Position numbers and translations under genes: made by a program. A stretch of DNA of 14,786 bases from UBA1443 sp964445745 (GTDB taxonomy: Bacteria; Omnitrophota; Omnitrophia; Omnitrophales; Aquincolibacteriaceae), in the NCBI GenBank assembly GCA_964445745.1, contig CAYULU010000040.1, positions 1-14,786 on the forward strand. The letters run 5' to 3'. Positions 7,259-14,786 of the stretch are shown here, one piece after another; the first letter of the stretch is position 1, and every line of letters begins with the position of its first letter. A model generated the notes under the pieces. That model had not been told where the DNA came from. It did not search any database and was given only the letters and a program-made list of their open reading frames with translations.

Positions 7259-8689
7259 ATGGAACAAAATCTCCGGCAATCCCAGCAACAAAAGCTTTTG
7301 CTCTCACCGCAAATGCGGGAATACCTTCGCCTCCTGCATCTCCCGGTCGCAGATCTGCGCCAGGCCGTCGATGCCGTCCTGGAAGAAAATCCTATGCTGG
7401 AAGAAGTAAGCTTACCGCTTGATCCCGAGATCCCGACCGCAGAGAGTCCCCAAGAACCCGATGATGAAGAAAACGATTCTTCCCCCGTCATCTCCGGGGA
7501 CTGGGAAGAATCCGAACCGCTGGATTTTCTCCGCCCGTCCGTTGATTTTTCAAAACGGCCGGCAAGTGTCAGCCAAACGCTCAAGGATTTTCAAGACAGC
7601 CTCCTGACTCCTCCGGAAAGTCTTTTTGAATACCTCGAATGGCAGCTTCATTTTCTGGCACTCTCCGAGACCGAGCAAAGGATCGCCGAACAGATTATCG
7701 GGAACATCTCGGAAGACGGTTATCTAACGGCAACCTTCGAAGAAATTGCCGAGGCCGCCCAGATCGATCCTGCCGCAATCGGCCCCGTTCTCACAAAAAT
7801 CCAGGAGCTAGATCCCCCCGGAGTGGCCGCCCGGGATCTCAAAGAAGCCCTCATTCTTCAACTCCAGCGGAAAGGATCGGGAGCGGCACTTGCCAAAGAA
7901 ATGGTCCTTCATCACCTGGAGCTGGTCGCGCGGAAGGATCATAAGTCGCTTTCCAAAATTTTTCACGAGAACGCGCAAACGATTCAAAATGCGGTCGACA
8001 TAATCTCCCGGCTCGAGCCCAAACCGGGAAGAAGCTTTTACGCAGAAGAACCCATCGCGATCACACCCGACGTCACCGTGTCCACCAAAGAAGGAACCGC
8101 CGGAGGCCTCGAAATCCGGATGAATGATGAATTCATCCCCCGGCTCAAGTTGAATCCGGAATATCGAAAAATGCTCCGATCCCGGGACCTGGACGGAAAA
8201 ACCGCGAGTTTCCTCAAAGAAAAGCTCGCGGGCGGAATGGATTTCATCAAGGCGCTGGAACTCAGAAAGAACACCCTTCAGGGAATCACAGAAGAAATCG
8301 TCAAGGCTCAACCCCTGTTTTTTACGCGGGGTTTTTCTTATCTTAGACCCTTACGGCTGAAAGACATCGCTGAACGGCTTGAGCTTCACGAATCCACCAT
8401 CAGCCGCGCCATTCACGGTAAATACATGTCCACCCCTCAGGGAACAATCCCGTTCAAAAGTTTTTTTTCGCAAAAAATCGAGACCCGGGACGGGATCGGA
8501 GAATCCCAGAAAAGCATTGTCGAGAAAGTCAAAGCCTTGATCGACCGGGAAGATCCGAAGAAACCCCTGAGCGATCAGGCGATCGTGAAGATACTGACCC
8601 GGGACGGAATTCAGATTGCGCGGAGAACTGTGACCAAATACCGGGAGCTGTTAAAAATCCTGCCATCACATCTGCGCCGTACGCGATAA
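7259..8689 (+). CDS. rpoN: RNA polymerase sigma-54 factor RpoN
   Basis: This complete 476-residue sigma-54 directs core polymerase to -24/-12 promoters, which need an AAA+ activator such as NtrC. Region I is the Gln/Leu-rich start (NLRQSQQQKLLLSPQMREYLRLL, residues 4-26) that contacts activators and inhibits isomerisation. Region II is a short acidic linker (about 50-110). The core-binding domain spans about 115-300, with DPPGVAARDLKEAL at 185-198. The helix-turn-helix is near 365-390 (LKDIAERLELHESTISRAI). The RpoN box that reads the -24 element is ARRTVTKYRE at 454-463. A stop codon at 7253-7255 lies just upstream in frame, so 7259 is the earliest possible ATG, and Region I demands it. No Shine-Dalgarno sequence is visible before it. 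The gene is divergent from accD and convergent with a tRNA whose end is three bases past its stop. Confidence 0.97.
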   Translation: MEQNLRQSQQQKLLLSPQMREYLRLLHLPVADLRQAVDAVLEENPMLEEVSLPLDPEIPTAESPQEPDDEENDSSPVISGDWEESEPLDFLRPSVDFSKRPASVSQTLKDFQDSLLTPPESLFEYLEWQLHFLALSETEQRIAEQIIGNISEDGYLTATFEEIAEAAQIDPAAIGPVLTKIQELDPPGVAARDLKEALILQLQRKGSGAALAKEMVLHHLELVARKDHKSLSKIFHENAQTIQNAVDIISRLEPKPGRSFYAEEPIAITPDVTVSTKEGTAGGLEIRMNDEFIPRLKLNPEYRKMLRSRDLDGKTASFLKEKLAGGMDFIKALELRKNTLQGITEEIVKAQPLFFTRGFSYLRPLRLKDIAERLELHESTISRAIHGKYMSTPQGTIPFKSFFSQKIETRDGIGESQKSIVEKVKALIDREDPKKPLSDQAIVKILTRDGIQIARRTVTKYRELLKILPSHLRRTR

Positions 8690-8692
8690 GGA

Positions 8693-8768
8693 TGGAGCTG
8701 GAGGTCGGATTCGAACCGACGACCTGCTGTTTACGAAACAGCTGCTCTACCGACTGAGCTACTCCAGC
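8693..8768 (-). tRNA. tRNA-Thr (anticodon CGU), CCA end encoded
   Basis: The minus strand folds as a full cloverleaf of 73 nt plus a genomically encoded CCA (8693-8695). The acceptor stem is GCTGGAG/CTCCAGC and the D-arm is GCTC..GAGC. The anticodon stem is GCTGT/ACAGC with loop TTCGTAA, and the T-arm is GTCGG/CCGAC with loop TTCGAAT. Anticodon CGT (complement of 8733-8735) reads ACG threonine codons. The discriminator base before CCA is T (U), as is common in bacterial tRNA-Thr(CGU). It is downstream of gltD on the same strand, 52 nt away, and its 3' end almost touches the end of rpoN. Confidence 0.95.
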
Positions 8769-8790
8769 AAGGATATGTTCGAGAGGCGAG

Positions 8791-8819
8791 ATGATATAAC
8801 AGGAAAGTCGGAAAAGCAA
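8791..8819 (-). promoter_or_regulatory. Possible promoter of tRNA-Thr
   Basis: On the minus strand, TTGCTT (8814-8819) and TATCAT (8791-8796) are 17 bp apart, followed by a GC-rich CTCGCC stretch, as is usual at stable-RNA promoters. The start point would be about 16-20 nt before the tRNA. The -35 matches consensus at only three of six positions. The tRNA could instead be processed from a gltBD read-through transcript, since no terminator is visible between them. Confidence 0.4.
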
Positions 8820-8820
8820 A

Positions 8821-10248
8821 TCAGGACTTGAGAAAGGTATCAATGGCCTGCGCAGCCTGACGCCCTTGACTGATGGCCCACACCACAAGAGACGCTCCCC
8901 GGACCGTGTCCCCTGCCGCAAAAACTCCAGGAACCGAGCTCATAAAATTTCCGTTCGTCTGAATGTTACCGCGAGCGTCCCACTGAACTCCAAGTTCCTT
9001 AAGAAACGGCGAATGCTCGACATGCACAAATCCCATCGCAAGCAACACGAGCTCGGCTTGCAATGTAAATTCCGAGCCGGGAAGTTCTTTCATCGAAAAC
9101 GAGCCTGTTGCCTTATCCTTCTGCCACTCCACGCGCGCACAGCGAACCGCACTCAAGCTCCCCTTGGAACCAATAAATTCCTTCGTTGTAATGGCCCAAT
9201 CGCGTTCGCACCCTTCCTCATGGGAGGTGGACGTCCTCAGAATTTGCGGCCAGTTCGGCCACACCGGATTCCATGCCTCTTTCCATTCTCGGGGTTTCGG
9301 AAGAATCTCAAACTGATAGACTTTTTTTGCTCCCTGCCGGTTAGAGGTTCCCACACAATCTGAACCCGTGTCCCCGCCTCCGATCACGAGAACCGTTTTC
9401 CCTTTTGCCGAGATGAGGTCTTTCTCGGAAATTTCTCCGCTGACAAACTTGTTGGACCTCGTGAGAAAATCCATCGCAAAATGGACCCCTTGAAGTTCGC
9501 GTCCGGGGACCTGTAGATTCCTCGGCTCACCGGCTCCCATCGTCAAAAGAATGACATCATAGTTTTTTCTGAGATCGGCCGCGGAAATATCACACCCCAC
9601 ATTGACACCGGCCCTGAACTCAACACCTTCCGCAGTCATCTGTTCCATCCGCCGGTCGAGCACCCATTTTTCCAATTTAAAGTCGGGAATTCCAAACCGG
9701 AGGATCCCTCCAATCCGCGAGGAACGCTCAAACAGCGTCACCTGGTGCCCCAGGCGGCAAAGTTGTTGGGCCGATGAAAGACCGGAAGGACCAGAACCAA
9801 TAATGGCAATTTTCTTTCCACTCTTGCGCTGGGGGGGGCGGGGCTTCACCCATCCTTCGGCAAATGCCTTTTCAATGATGGCAAGTTCGATCTGCTCAAT
9901 GGTCACGGGCGCCGAATTGATCGCCAGCGTACACGCCGCCTCACAAGGTGCGGGACACACCCGGCCGGTTACTTCGGGAAGATTATTCGTCATCTCAAGC
10001 CGCTCATACGCCTCCTTCCAGCGACCGCGATAGATGGCATCATTCCACTCCGGGATTAAGTTATGAATCGGACATCCCATCGCATGACAAAACGGAATTC
10101 CGCAGTCCATGCACCGGGCCCCCTGACGATGGATCTCGTCGGTCAGAAGCGGGGCAACAATCTCCTTATAGTCTTTGAGCCGCTCAGTCGCCGCGCGGCG
10201 AAAAACGGTAACTCGATCAAACTTCAAAAAACCGTCAGCCTGTCCCAT
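8821..10248 (-). CDS. gltD: Glutamate synthase (NADPH) small subunit GltD
   Basis: This complete 475-residue beta subunit takes electrons from NADPH through FAD and iron-sulfur clusters to the large subunit for glutamate formation. The N-terminal cysteines that ligate the 4Fe-4S clusters are present: C46, C49, C54, C59 (RCMDCGIPFCHAMGC) and C98, C102, C106 (CPAPCEAAC). An FAD-binding GSGPSG lies at 151-156 and an NADPH-binding GGGDTG at 290-295. A C-terminal GVFAAGDTVRGASLVVWAISQGR closes the flavin site. I placed the start at the ATG at 10248, giving MGQADGFLKFDR, which matches the family start, rather than the in-frame ATG at 10290 inside gltB. AGGAGG lies 10 nt upstream. The ATG overlaps the gltB stop by one base (TAATG), which indicates coupled translation and 1:1 subunit supply. 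Confidence 0.96.
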   Translation of the reverse strand: MGQADGFLKFDRVTVFRRAATERLKDYKEIVAPLLTDEIHRQGARCMDCGIPFCHAMGCPIHNLIPEWNDAIYRGRWKEAYERLEMTNNLPEVTGRVCPAPCEAACTLAINSAPVTIEQIELAIIEKAFAEGWVKPRPPQRKSGKKIAIIGSGPSGLSSAQQLCRLGHQVTLFERSSRIGGILRFGIPDFKLEKWVLDRRMEQMTAEGVEFRAGVNVGCDISAADLRKNYDVILLTMGAGEPRNLQVPGRELQGVHFAMDFLTRSNKFVSGEISEKDLISAKGKTVLVIGGGDTGSDCVGTSNRQGAKKVYQFEILPKPREWKEAWNPVWPNWPQILRTSTSHEEGCERDWAITTKEFIGSKGSLSAVRCARVEWQKDKATGSFSMKELPGSEFTLQAELVLLAMGFVHVEHSPFLKELGVQWDARGNIQTNGNFMSSVPGVFAAGDTVRGASLVVWAISQGRQAAQAIDTFLKS

Positions 10249-13200
10249 TACGGGTAAACCTCCTCGGTCATGCCGACATTTTCCGAGCATTTCATCTGTC
10301 GCTCTTTTATCTTCGTCAGGGCTTGCTTATAATCCATCGGCATCACCTTCACAAACCTCGGAAGCATTTCACTCCAGCTTTCTAAAATCGATTTCGCGTA
10401 TCGGCTTCCGGTCAATTTAACATGACGCTCAATCCGGGTCTTAAGAAACTCGATATCCTCCGTCTCCACAACAGGTTCCGTGTCAACCATTTCCAGGTTG
10501 CAACGGGTATCAAAAAGCTGATTCTGGTCAAGGACGTACGCAATCCCACCACTCATCCCTGCGGCGAAATTAACTCCGGTATCGCCCAGGATAATCACCC
10601 TCCCCCCGGTCATATATTCACAACCATGGTCGCCCACTCCTTCAACCACCGCAATCACGCCACTGTTACGAACCGCAAAACGCTCCCCCGCCATCCCGTG
10701 AATATAAACCTCGCCCGCCGTCGCCCCAAAAAGATTCACGTTCCCGGCAATAATATTATCCTGCGGGCGGAACGTCGCGGCTCGCGGAGGATAAACGACC
10801 AGGCATCCTCCCGAAAGCCCTTTGCCGAAATAATCATTCGCGTCCCCCTCCAGCTCCAAAGTAATGCCTCGTGCGAGAAACGCGCCAAAGCTCTGTCCTG
10901 CCGATCCTTCAAACTTGACATGGATCGTATCGTCCGGCAAGCCCGCCGACCCGTACCGCTTGGCAACTTCGTAGCTTAGCGTCGCACCGACCGTCCTGTT
11001 ACAATTACGGATTTTCTGTTCAATACTCATCGGCTGTTTAAAATCAAGGGCCCGCTGAACTTTTCGTATTATCTCCGGGTCCAGAGAAAGCGAGAGATCA
11101 TGTTCAGTGCTCGCCACACAGCGGATCGATCCTCCCAGAGGAACTTCCGGCACCGTCAACACACGGGAAAAATCAAGCCCGCGGGTCTTGTAATGGGAAA
11201 TCGCATCATTCACGTCCAGAAGATCCACACGGCCCACCATATCATCAAATTTTTTAAAACCAAGCTCTGCCATAATCTCCCGGACTTCTTCGGCGATAAA
11301 ACGCATGAAATTCATCAGATGCTCCGGCTTTCCCGCAAAACGTTTCCGAAGCTCGGGATCCTGGGTCGCCACACCGACCGGGCAAGTGTTGAGATGACAT
11401 TTCCTCATCATGACGCAACCAAGCGACACAAGAGACGTTGTTCCAAAGCCAAACTCCTCGGCCCCGAGCAACGCACCAATCACCACATCGCGCCCTGTCT
11501 TCATCTGCCCGTCCGCTTGAATGCGGATTCGGTCTCGCAATTTGTTCATGACAAGAACCTGCTGTGCTTCGGCAAGCCCAATCTCCCACGGAGACCCCGC
11601 GTATTTGATCGACGAGAGAGGCGACGCGCCCGTTCCCCCGTCGTGACCGCTGATCAAAACCATATCGGCCTTGGCCTTTGCGACACCGGCCGCAACCGTT
11701 CCCACGCCCACTTCCGACACCAGTTTCACCGAAATTCGGGCTTCAGGATTAGCATTTTTTAGATCAAAAATAAGCTGGGCAAGATCCTCTATCGAATAAA
11801 TATCATGATGCGGCGGTGGAGAAATCAGCATAACCCCCGGCGTTGAATAGCGCACCCTGGCGATCATTTCATCCACCTTGTGACCGGGCAACTGGCCGCC
11901 TTCGCCAGGCTTCGCGCCCTGCGCCATCTTAATTTGCAGTTCCCTCGAATTGACCAGGTAATTAATGGTGACGCCAAACCGGGCGGAAGCCACCTGCTTC
12001 ACCGCACTTTTGCGAGAATCTCCGTTCGGAAGAGGTTGATACCGGGATTCATCTTCGCCTCCCTCTCCGGAGTTGCTCGCGGCCCCAAGCCGGTTCATCG
12101 CGATCGCGATCGTTTCGTGAGCCTCCTTGCTGATCGAGCCGAACGACATTGCAGATGAAACGAAGCGTTTTACGATCGCCTCCACCGGCTCCACTTCATT
12201 CAGCGGGACAGGCCCACCGGATTTAAACCGGAACAGACCGCGAAGCGTGCAAAGATTTTTACTGATATTATTAACTTCGGCTGAATAAACCTTGAAGGTC
12301 CGGTAGTCACCTTCGCGAACCGATTTTTGAAGATTCACCACCGCTTGCGGCGAAAAGAGATGCTTCTCGGACGCGACACGATAATGATACTTTCCTCCGG
12401 AATCGATCGCTTCTCCAACCGTTTTCGCGTCATCAAAAGCCCGGTGAAATCGCGCGAGCGTTTCCTTTTCCACAACATCAATTCCGATTCCGTTCACACG
12501 GGAAAAAGTACCGGGGAAATAACGGGCCACAAAATCCTCATTCAAACCCACCGCCTCGAAAATCTGGGCCCCGCGATAACTGCGAATCGTCGAAATCCCC
12601 ATTTTCGACATCACCTTGAGAAGGCCTTTTTTGACCGCCGCAATGTAATTCTCGATGGCGTTTTCGATCGTCATCTCGGGCGCCAGATGTCCCCGGCGCT
12701 TAAGGTCAGTCAGCGTCTCGAACACAAGATACGGATTCACCGCGTTCACTCCATAGCCGATCAGACATGCAAAATGATGAACCTCACGCGCTTCTCCGGT
12801 CTCAAGAACCAGTCCACCCAGGTAACGCTTTCCTTTCCGGATCAGGTATTGATGAACCGCGGAAGATGCCAGAAGCGCCGGTAGCGGTACCTTGTCCCGC
12901 CCGCTACTGCGGTCACTTAAAATAATCAGCGAATGCCCCTCGTCGAGTCGTGTCTCAACATTTTTACACACCTGTGCGATGGCCTGCTCCAATCCTCCCG
13001 GATCCGAAGGGGCAAACAGAATGGGAACGGTCGCGACCCGAAAACTCGGAAGATTCGATTTTTTTAACCGCTCAATATCATCGTTCGTGAGTACCGGATG
13101 AGAAAGCTTGAGCTGATGACAGTGGCAGGGAGTTTCGCCCAGCAAATTTCCCTGCCGTCCGACAAAACTCATGAGGGACATCACGAGATTTTCACGATAG

Positions 13201-14768
13201 GGGTCGATCGGCGGATTAGTCACCTGGGCAAACAGCTGGCGAAAATAATTGTAGAGAAGTTGTGGCTGCTCCGATAAAACTGCCAAAGCGGCATCATTGC
13301 CCATCGAGCCAACGGGTTCCTGCGCATTCTGGGCCATGGGAATAAGGATCATTTTTTCATCTTCAAGTGAATAACCAAACATTTTCTGCCTGAGACCCAG
13401 TGTTGTTTCATCCAGTTCCACCGGTCCGGGTACCTGCAAAAGACCCCGAAGCTCGATCCGGTTTTCTTCAAGCCACCGCCGGTAAGGTTTCGCCCGAGCG
13501 ATACCTGATTTGATCTCGTTATCCTTAATAACCCGTTTCGCCGAAGTATCAATCAGGAGCATTTTCCCCGGCGCCAAGCGCCCCTTCTCGAGAATATCCG
13601 GAGCATTCAAATCCAGCACGCCGACTTCTGAGGCCATCACCACCAGCCCGCTTTTGGTGATCACGTAACGCCCCGGTCGAAGACCGTTCCGATCCAGCGT
13701 CGCGCCCACCTTCACACCATCCGTGAACACGATCGCCGCCGGTCCGTCCCACGGCTCCATGATTGCAGCGTGATATTCAAAAAAAGAGCGCTTCGCCTCA
13801 CTGATGTGATACGCCTCACCAAAGGCCTCCGGAACCATCATCATCATCGCATGTTCAATCGACCGTCCCCCAAGAGTCAGAAGCTCGAACACATTGTCAA
13901 AAACCCCGGAATCACTCAGGCGAGTATTTACAATCGGTAACAGTTTTTTGATCTCGGGACCAAAAAGGTCCGAAGAAATCCGCACTTCACGTGCCATCAT
14001 TTTATTAATATTTCCACGGAGCGTGTTAATCTCCCCGTTGTGCGCCACAAACCGGAACGGATGAGCAAGGGGCCAGGATGGAAAAGTATTCGTGGAGTAG
14101 CGCTGATGCACCACCGCCAGCGCACTCACCATGGCCGGATCCTGGAGATCAGAATAAAAATCAGCAAATTGAGGGGCCGCAAACATGCCTTTATAAACTA
14201 TTTTTCGGCCGGACAATGAAACCACATAAAAGTCTTCGAGGGACCAACCCTTGCGAACGGATTCGGATTCGAGAACCTTGCGAAGGACAAAGAGTTTTCT
14301 TTCAAGCGCCATCCCGTCAAGATCCGACCAGCTGACAAACACCTGCCAGATGGACGGCATCACCGCACGGGCCATCTCGCCCAGGCACTCTGGATGGACC
14401 GGCACTTCCCGCCAACCAAGAATTTGGCCGCCTTCGATGGTCACTTGAGAGTCAACCAGATTTCGAGCTTGCTCCCTTTCGGCAGGATCCCTCGGCAAAA
14501 AAAGCATGCCGGCACCGTAAGATCCTTCTGCGGGAAGTTTAAAGGCAAGATTTTTCTCGAAAAATTTATGGGGAATCTGAATCAAGATACCCGCCCCATC
14601 CCCCGTCTTCAGGTCACCGCCCACCGCACCGCGGTGGACCAGGTTACTAAGGATCTGAACTCCGTTTCGGACGATCTCATGCGACCGGGTCCCGTCGATT
14701 TTCGCGACAAAACCTACGCCGCAAGCATCATGCTCCAGACTGGGATGATACAAACCTCGTTCATTCAT
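10248..14768 (-). CDS. gltB: Glutamate synthase (NADPH) large subunit GltB
   Basis: This complete 1506-residue alpha subunit, close to the usual length of about 1500, makes two glutamates from glutamine and 2-oxoglutarate. Residues 1-15 look like the short propeptide that is cleaved to expose the N-terminal nucleophile, Cys16, in HDACGVGFVA. The class II amidotransferase domain (16 to about 420) includes HNGEINTLRGN at 243-253. A central domain follows, then the FMN-binding synthase domain (about 830-1200). The 3Fe-4S ligands C1118, C1124 and C1129 are seen in CVMMRKCHLNTC. The C-terminal GXGXG beta-helix domain runs from about 1240 (for example VEGVGDHGCEYMTGGRVIILG). It is the first visible gene of a gltB-gltD operon. 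Its promoter lies beyond the window edge, and no Shine-Dalgarno sequence is evident in the 18 upstream bases available. Confidence 0.97.
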   Translation of the reverse strand: MNERGLYHPSLEHDACGVGFVAKIDGTRSHEIVRNGVQILSNLVHRGAVGGDLKTGDGAGILIQIPHKFFEKNLAFKLPAEGSYGAGMLFLPRDPAEREQARNLVDSQVTIEGGQILGWREVPVHPECLGEMARAVMPSIWQVFVSWSDLDGMALERKLFVLRKVLESESVRKGWSLEDFYVVSLSGRKIVYKGMFAAPQFADFYSDLQDPAMVSALAVVHQRYSTNTFPSWPLAHPFRFVAHNGEINTLRGNINKMMAREVRISSDLFGPEIKKLLPIVNTRLSDSGVFDNVFELLTLGGRSIEHAMMMMVPEAFGEAYHISEAKRSFFEYHAAIMEPWDGPAAIVFTDGVKVGATLDRNGLRPGRYVITKSGLVVMASEVGVLDLNAPDILEKGRLAPGKMLLIDTSAKRVIKDNEIKSGIARAKPYRRWLEENRIELRGLLQVPGPVELDETTLGLRQKMFGYSLEDEKMILIPMAQNAQEPVGSMGNDAALAVLSEQPQLLYNYFRQLFAQVTNPPIDPYRENLVMSLMSFVGRQGNLLGETPCHCHQLKLSHPVLTNDDIERLKKSNLPSFRVATVPILFAPSDPGGLEQAIAQVCKNVETRLDEGHSLIILSDRSSGRDKVPLPALLASSAVHQYLIRKGKRYLGGLVLETGEAREVHHFACLIGYGVNAVNPYLVFETLTDLKRRGHLAPEMTIENAIENYIAAVKKGLLKVMSKMGISTIRSYRGAQIFEAVGLNEDFVARYFPGTFSRVNGIGIDVVEKETLARFHRAFDDAKTVGEAIDSGGKYHYRVASEKHLFSPQAVVNLQKSVREGDYRTFKVYSAEVNNISKNLCTLRGLFRFKSGGPVPLNEVEPVEAIVKRFVSSAMSFGSISKEAHETIAIAMNRLGAASNSGEGGEDESRYQPLPNGDSRKSAVKQVASARFGVTINYLVNSRELQIKMAQGAKPGEGGQLPGHKVDEMIARVRYSTPGVMLISPPPHHDIYSIEDLAQLIFDLKNANPEARISVKLVSEVGVGTVAAGVAKAKADMVLISGHDGGTGASPLSSIKYAGSPWEIGLAEAQQVLVMNKLRDRIRIQADGQMKTGRDVVIGALLGAEEFGFGTTSLVSLGCVMMRKCHLNTCPVGVATQDPELRKRFAGKPEHLMNFMRFIAEEVREIMAELGFKKFDDMVGRVDLLDVNDAISHYKTRGLDFSRVLTVPEVPLGGSIRCVASTEHDLSLSLDPEIIRKVQRALDFKQPMSIEQKIRNCNRTVGATLSYEVAKRYGSAGLPDDTIHVKFEGSAGQSFGAFLARGITLELEGDANDYFGKGLSGGCLVVYPPRAATFRPQDNIIAGNVNLFGATAGEVYIHGMAGERFAVRNSGVIAVVEGVGDHGCEYMTGGRVIILGDTGVNFAAGMSGGIAYVLDQNQLFDTRCNLEMVDTEPVVETEDIEFLKTRIERHVKLTGSRYAKSILESWSEMLPRFVKVMPMDYKQALTKIKERQMKCSENVGMTEEVYP
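10259..10264 (-). promoter_or_regulatory. Shine-Dalgarno site of gltD
   Basis: AGGAGG on the minus strand, 10 nt before the ATG at 10248 and inside the last codons of gltB. It supports the shorter gltD start over the in-frame ATG at 10290. Confidence 0.75.
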
Positions 14769-14786
14769 TTTTGTTGGATTTTCTAC

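Noticed and set aside
8657..8693. Terminator for tRNA-Thr within the end of rpoN (minus strand ATCCT..AGGAT then TTTT)
   Set aside because: The stem is only 5 bp with a loop of about 27 nt and lies in coding sequence. It is too weak to call.
1..14786. CRISPR array, insertion sequence, phage or defence genes
   Set aside because: No spaced repeats, transposase motifs or terminal inverted repeats were seen. All substantial frames are explained by housekeeping, transport or signalling genes.

Overview
The window reads as draft genome sequence from a Gram-negative (diderm) bacterium, probably an uncultured lineage. It encodes LptD (outer-membrane LPS assembly), sigma-54, a bacterial two-subunit glutamate synthase and multi-subunit-type acetyl-CoA carboxylase. 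A run of exactly 100 N at 6149-6248 is an assembly gap. I cannot place the phylum from the sequence alone. Candidate diderm phyla such as Omnitrophota, or a deltaproteobacterium-like group, would fit, but that is only a guess.

Layout. Positions 1-7054 are all transcribed leftwards. In transcription order they hold accD (3' end lost in the gap), a MalK/UgpC-type ABC transporter ATPase (5' end lost in the gap), two consecutive membrane-anchored GAF-GGDEF diguanylate cyclases, lptD, and the first 20 codons of a UDP-glucose 6-dehydrogenase gene. From the ATPase to lptD the genes are 13 nt apart or overlap (19 nt, then an ATGA overlap), so they look like one translationally coupled unit joining c-di-GMP synthesis to cell-envelope construction. 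Positions 7055-7258 are a divergent control region. On the minus strand it has a perfect-consensus sigma-70 promoter (TTGACA-16-TATAAT), then a strong intrinsic-terminator hairpin about 20 nt downstream of the predicted transcription start, then the accD ribosome-binding site and start. This arrangement suggests attenuation of accD or a very short independent RNA.

Positions 7259-8689 (plus strand) are rpoN, complete. Three bases beyond its stop lies the CCA end of a convergent tRNA-Thr(CGU) gene (8693-8768). From 8821 to 14768 the minus strand carries gltB and gltD, complete and overlapping by one base (TAATG). They encode the large and small subunits of NADPH-dependent glutamate synthase, the GOGAT half of ammonium assimilation. 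The gltB promoter lies outside the window.

Functionally there are two blocks: envelope and lipid genes with c-di-GMP signalling on the left, and nitrogen assimilation plus sigma-54 on the right. Most genes are conserved housekeeping genes. The less ordinary parts are the accD leader and the cyclase-cyclase-lptD gene order.
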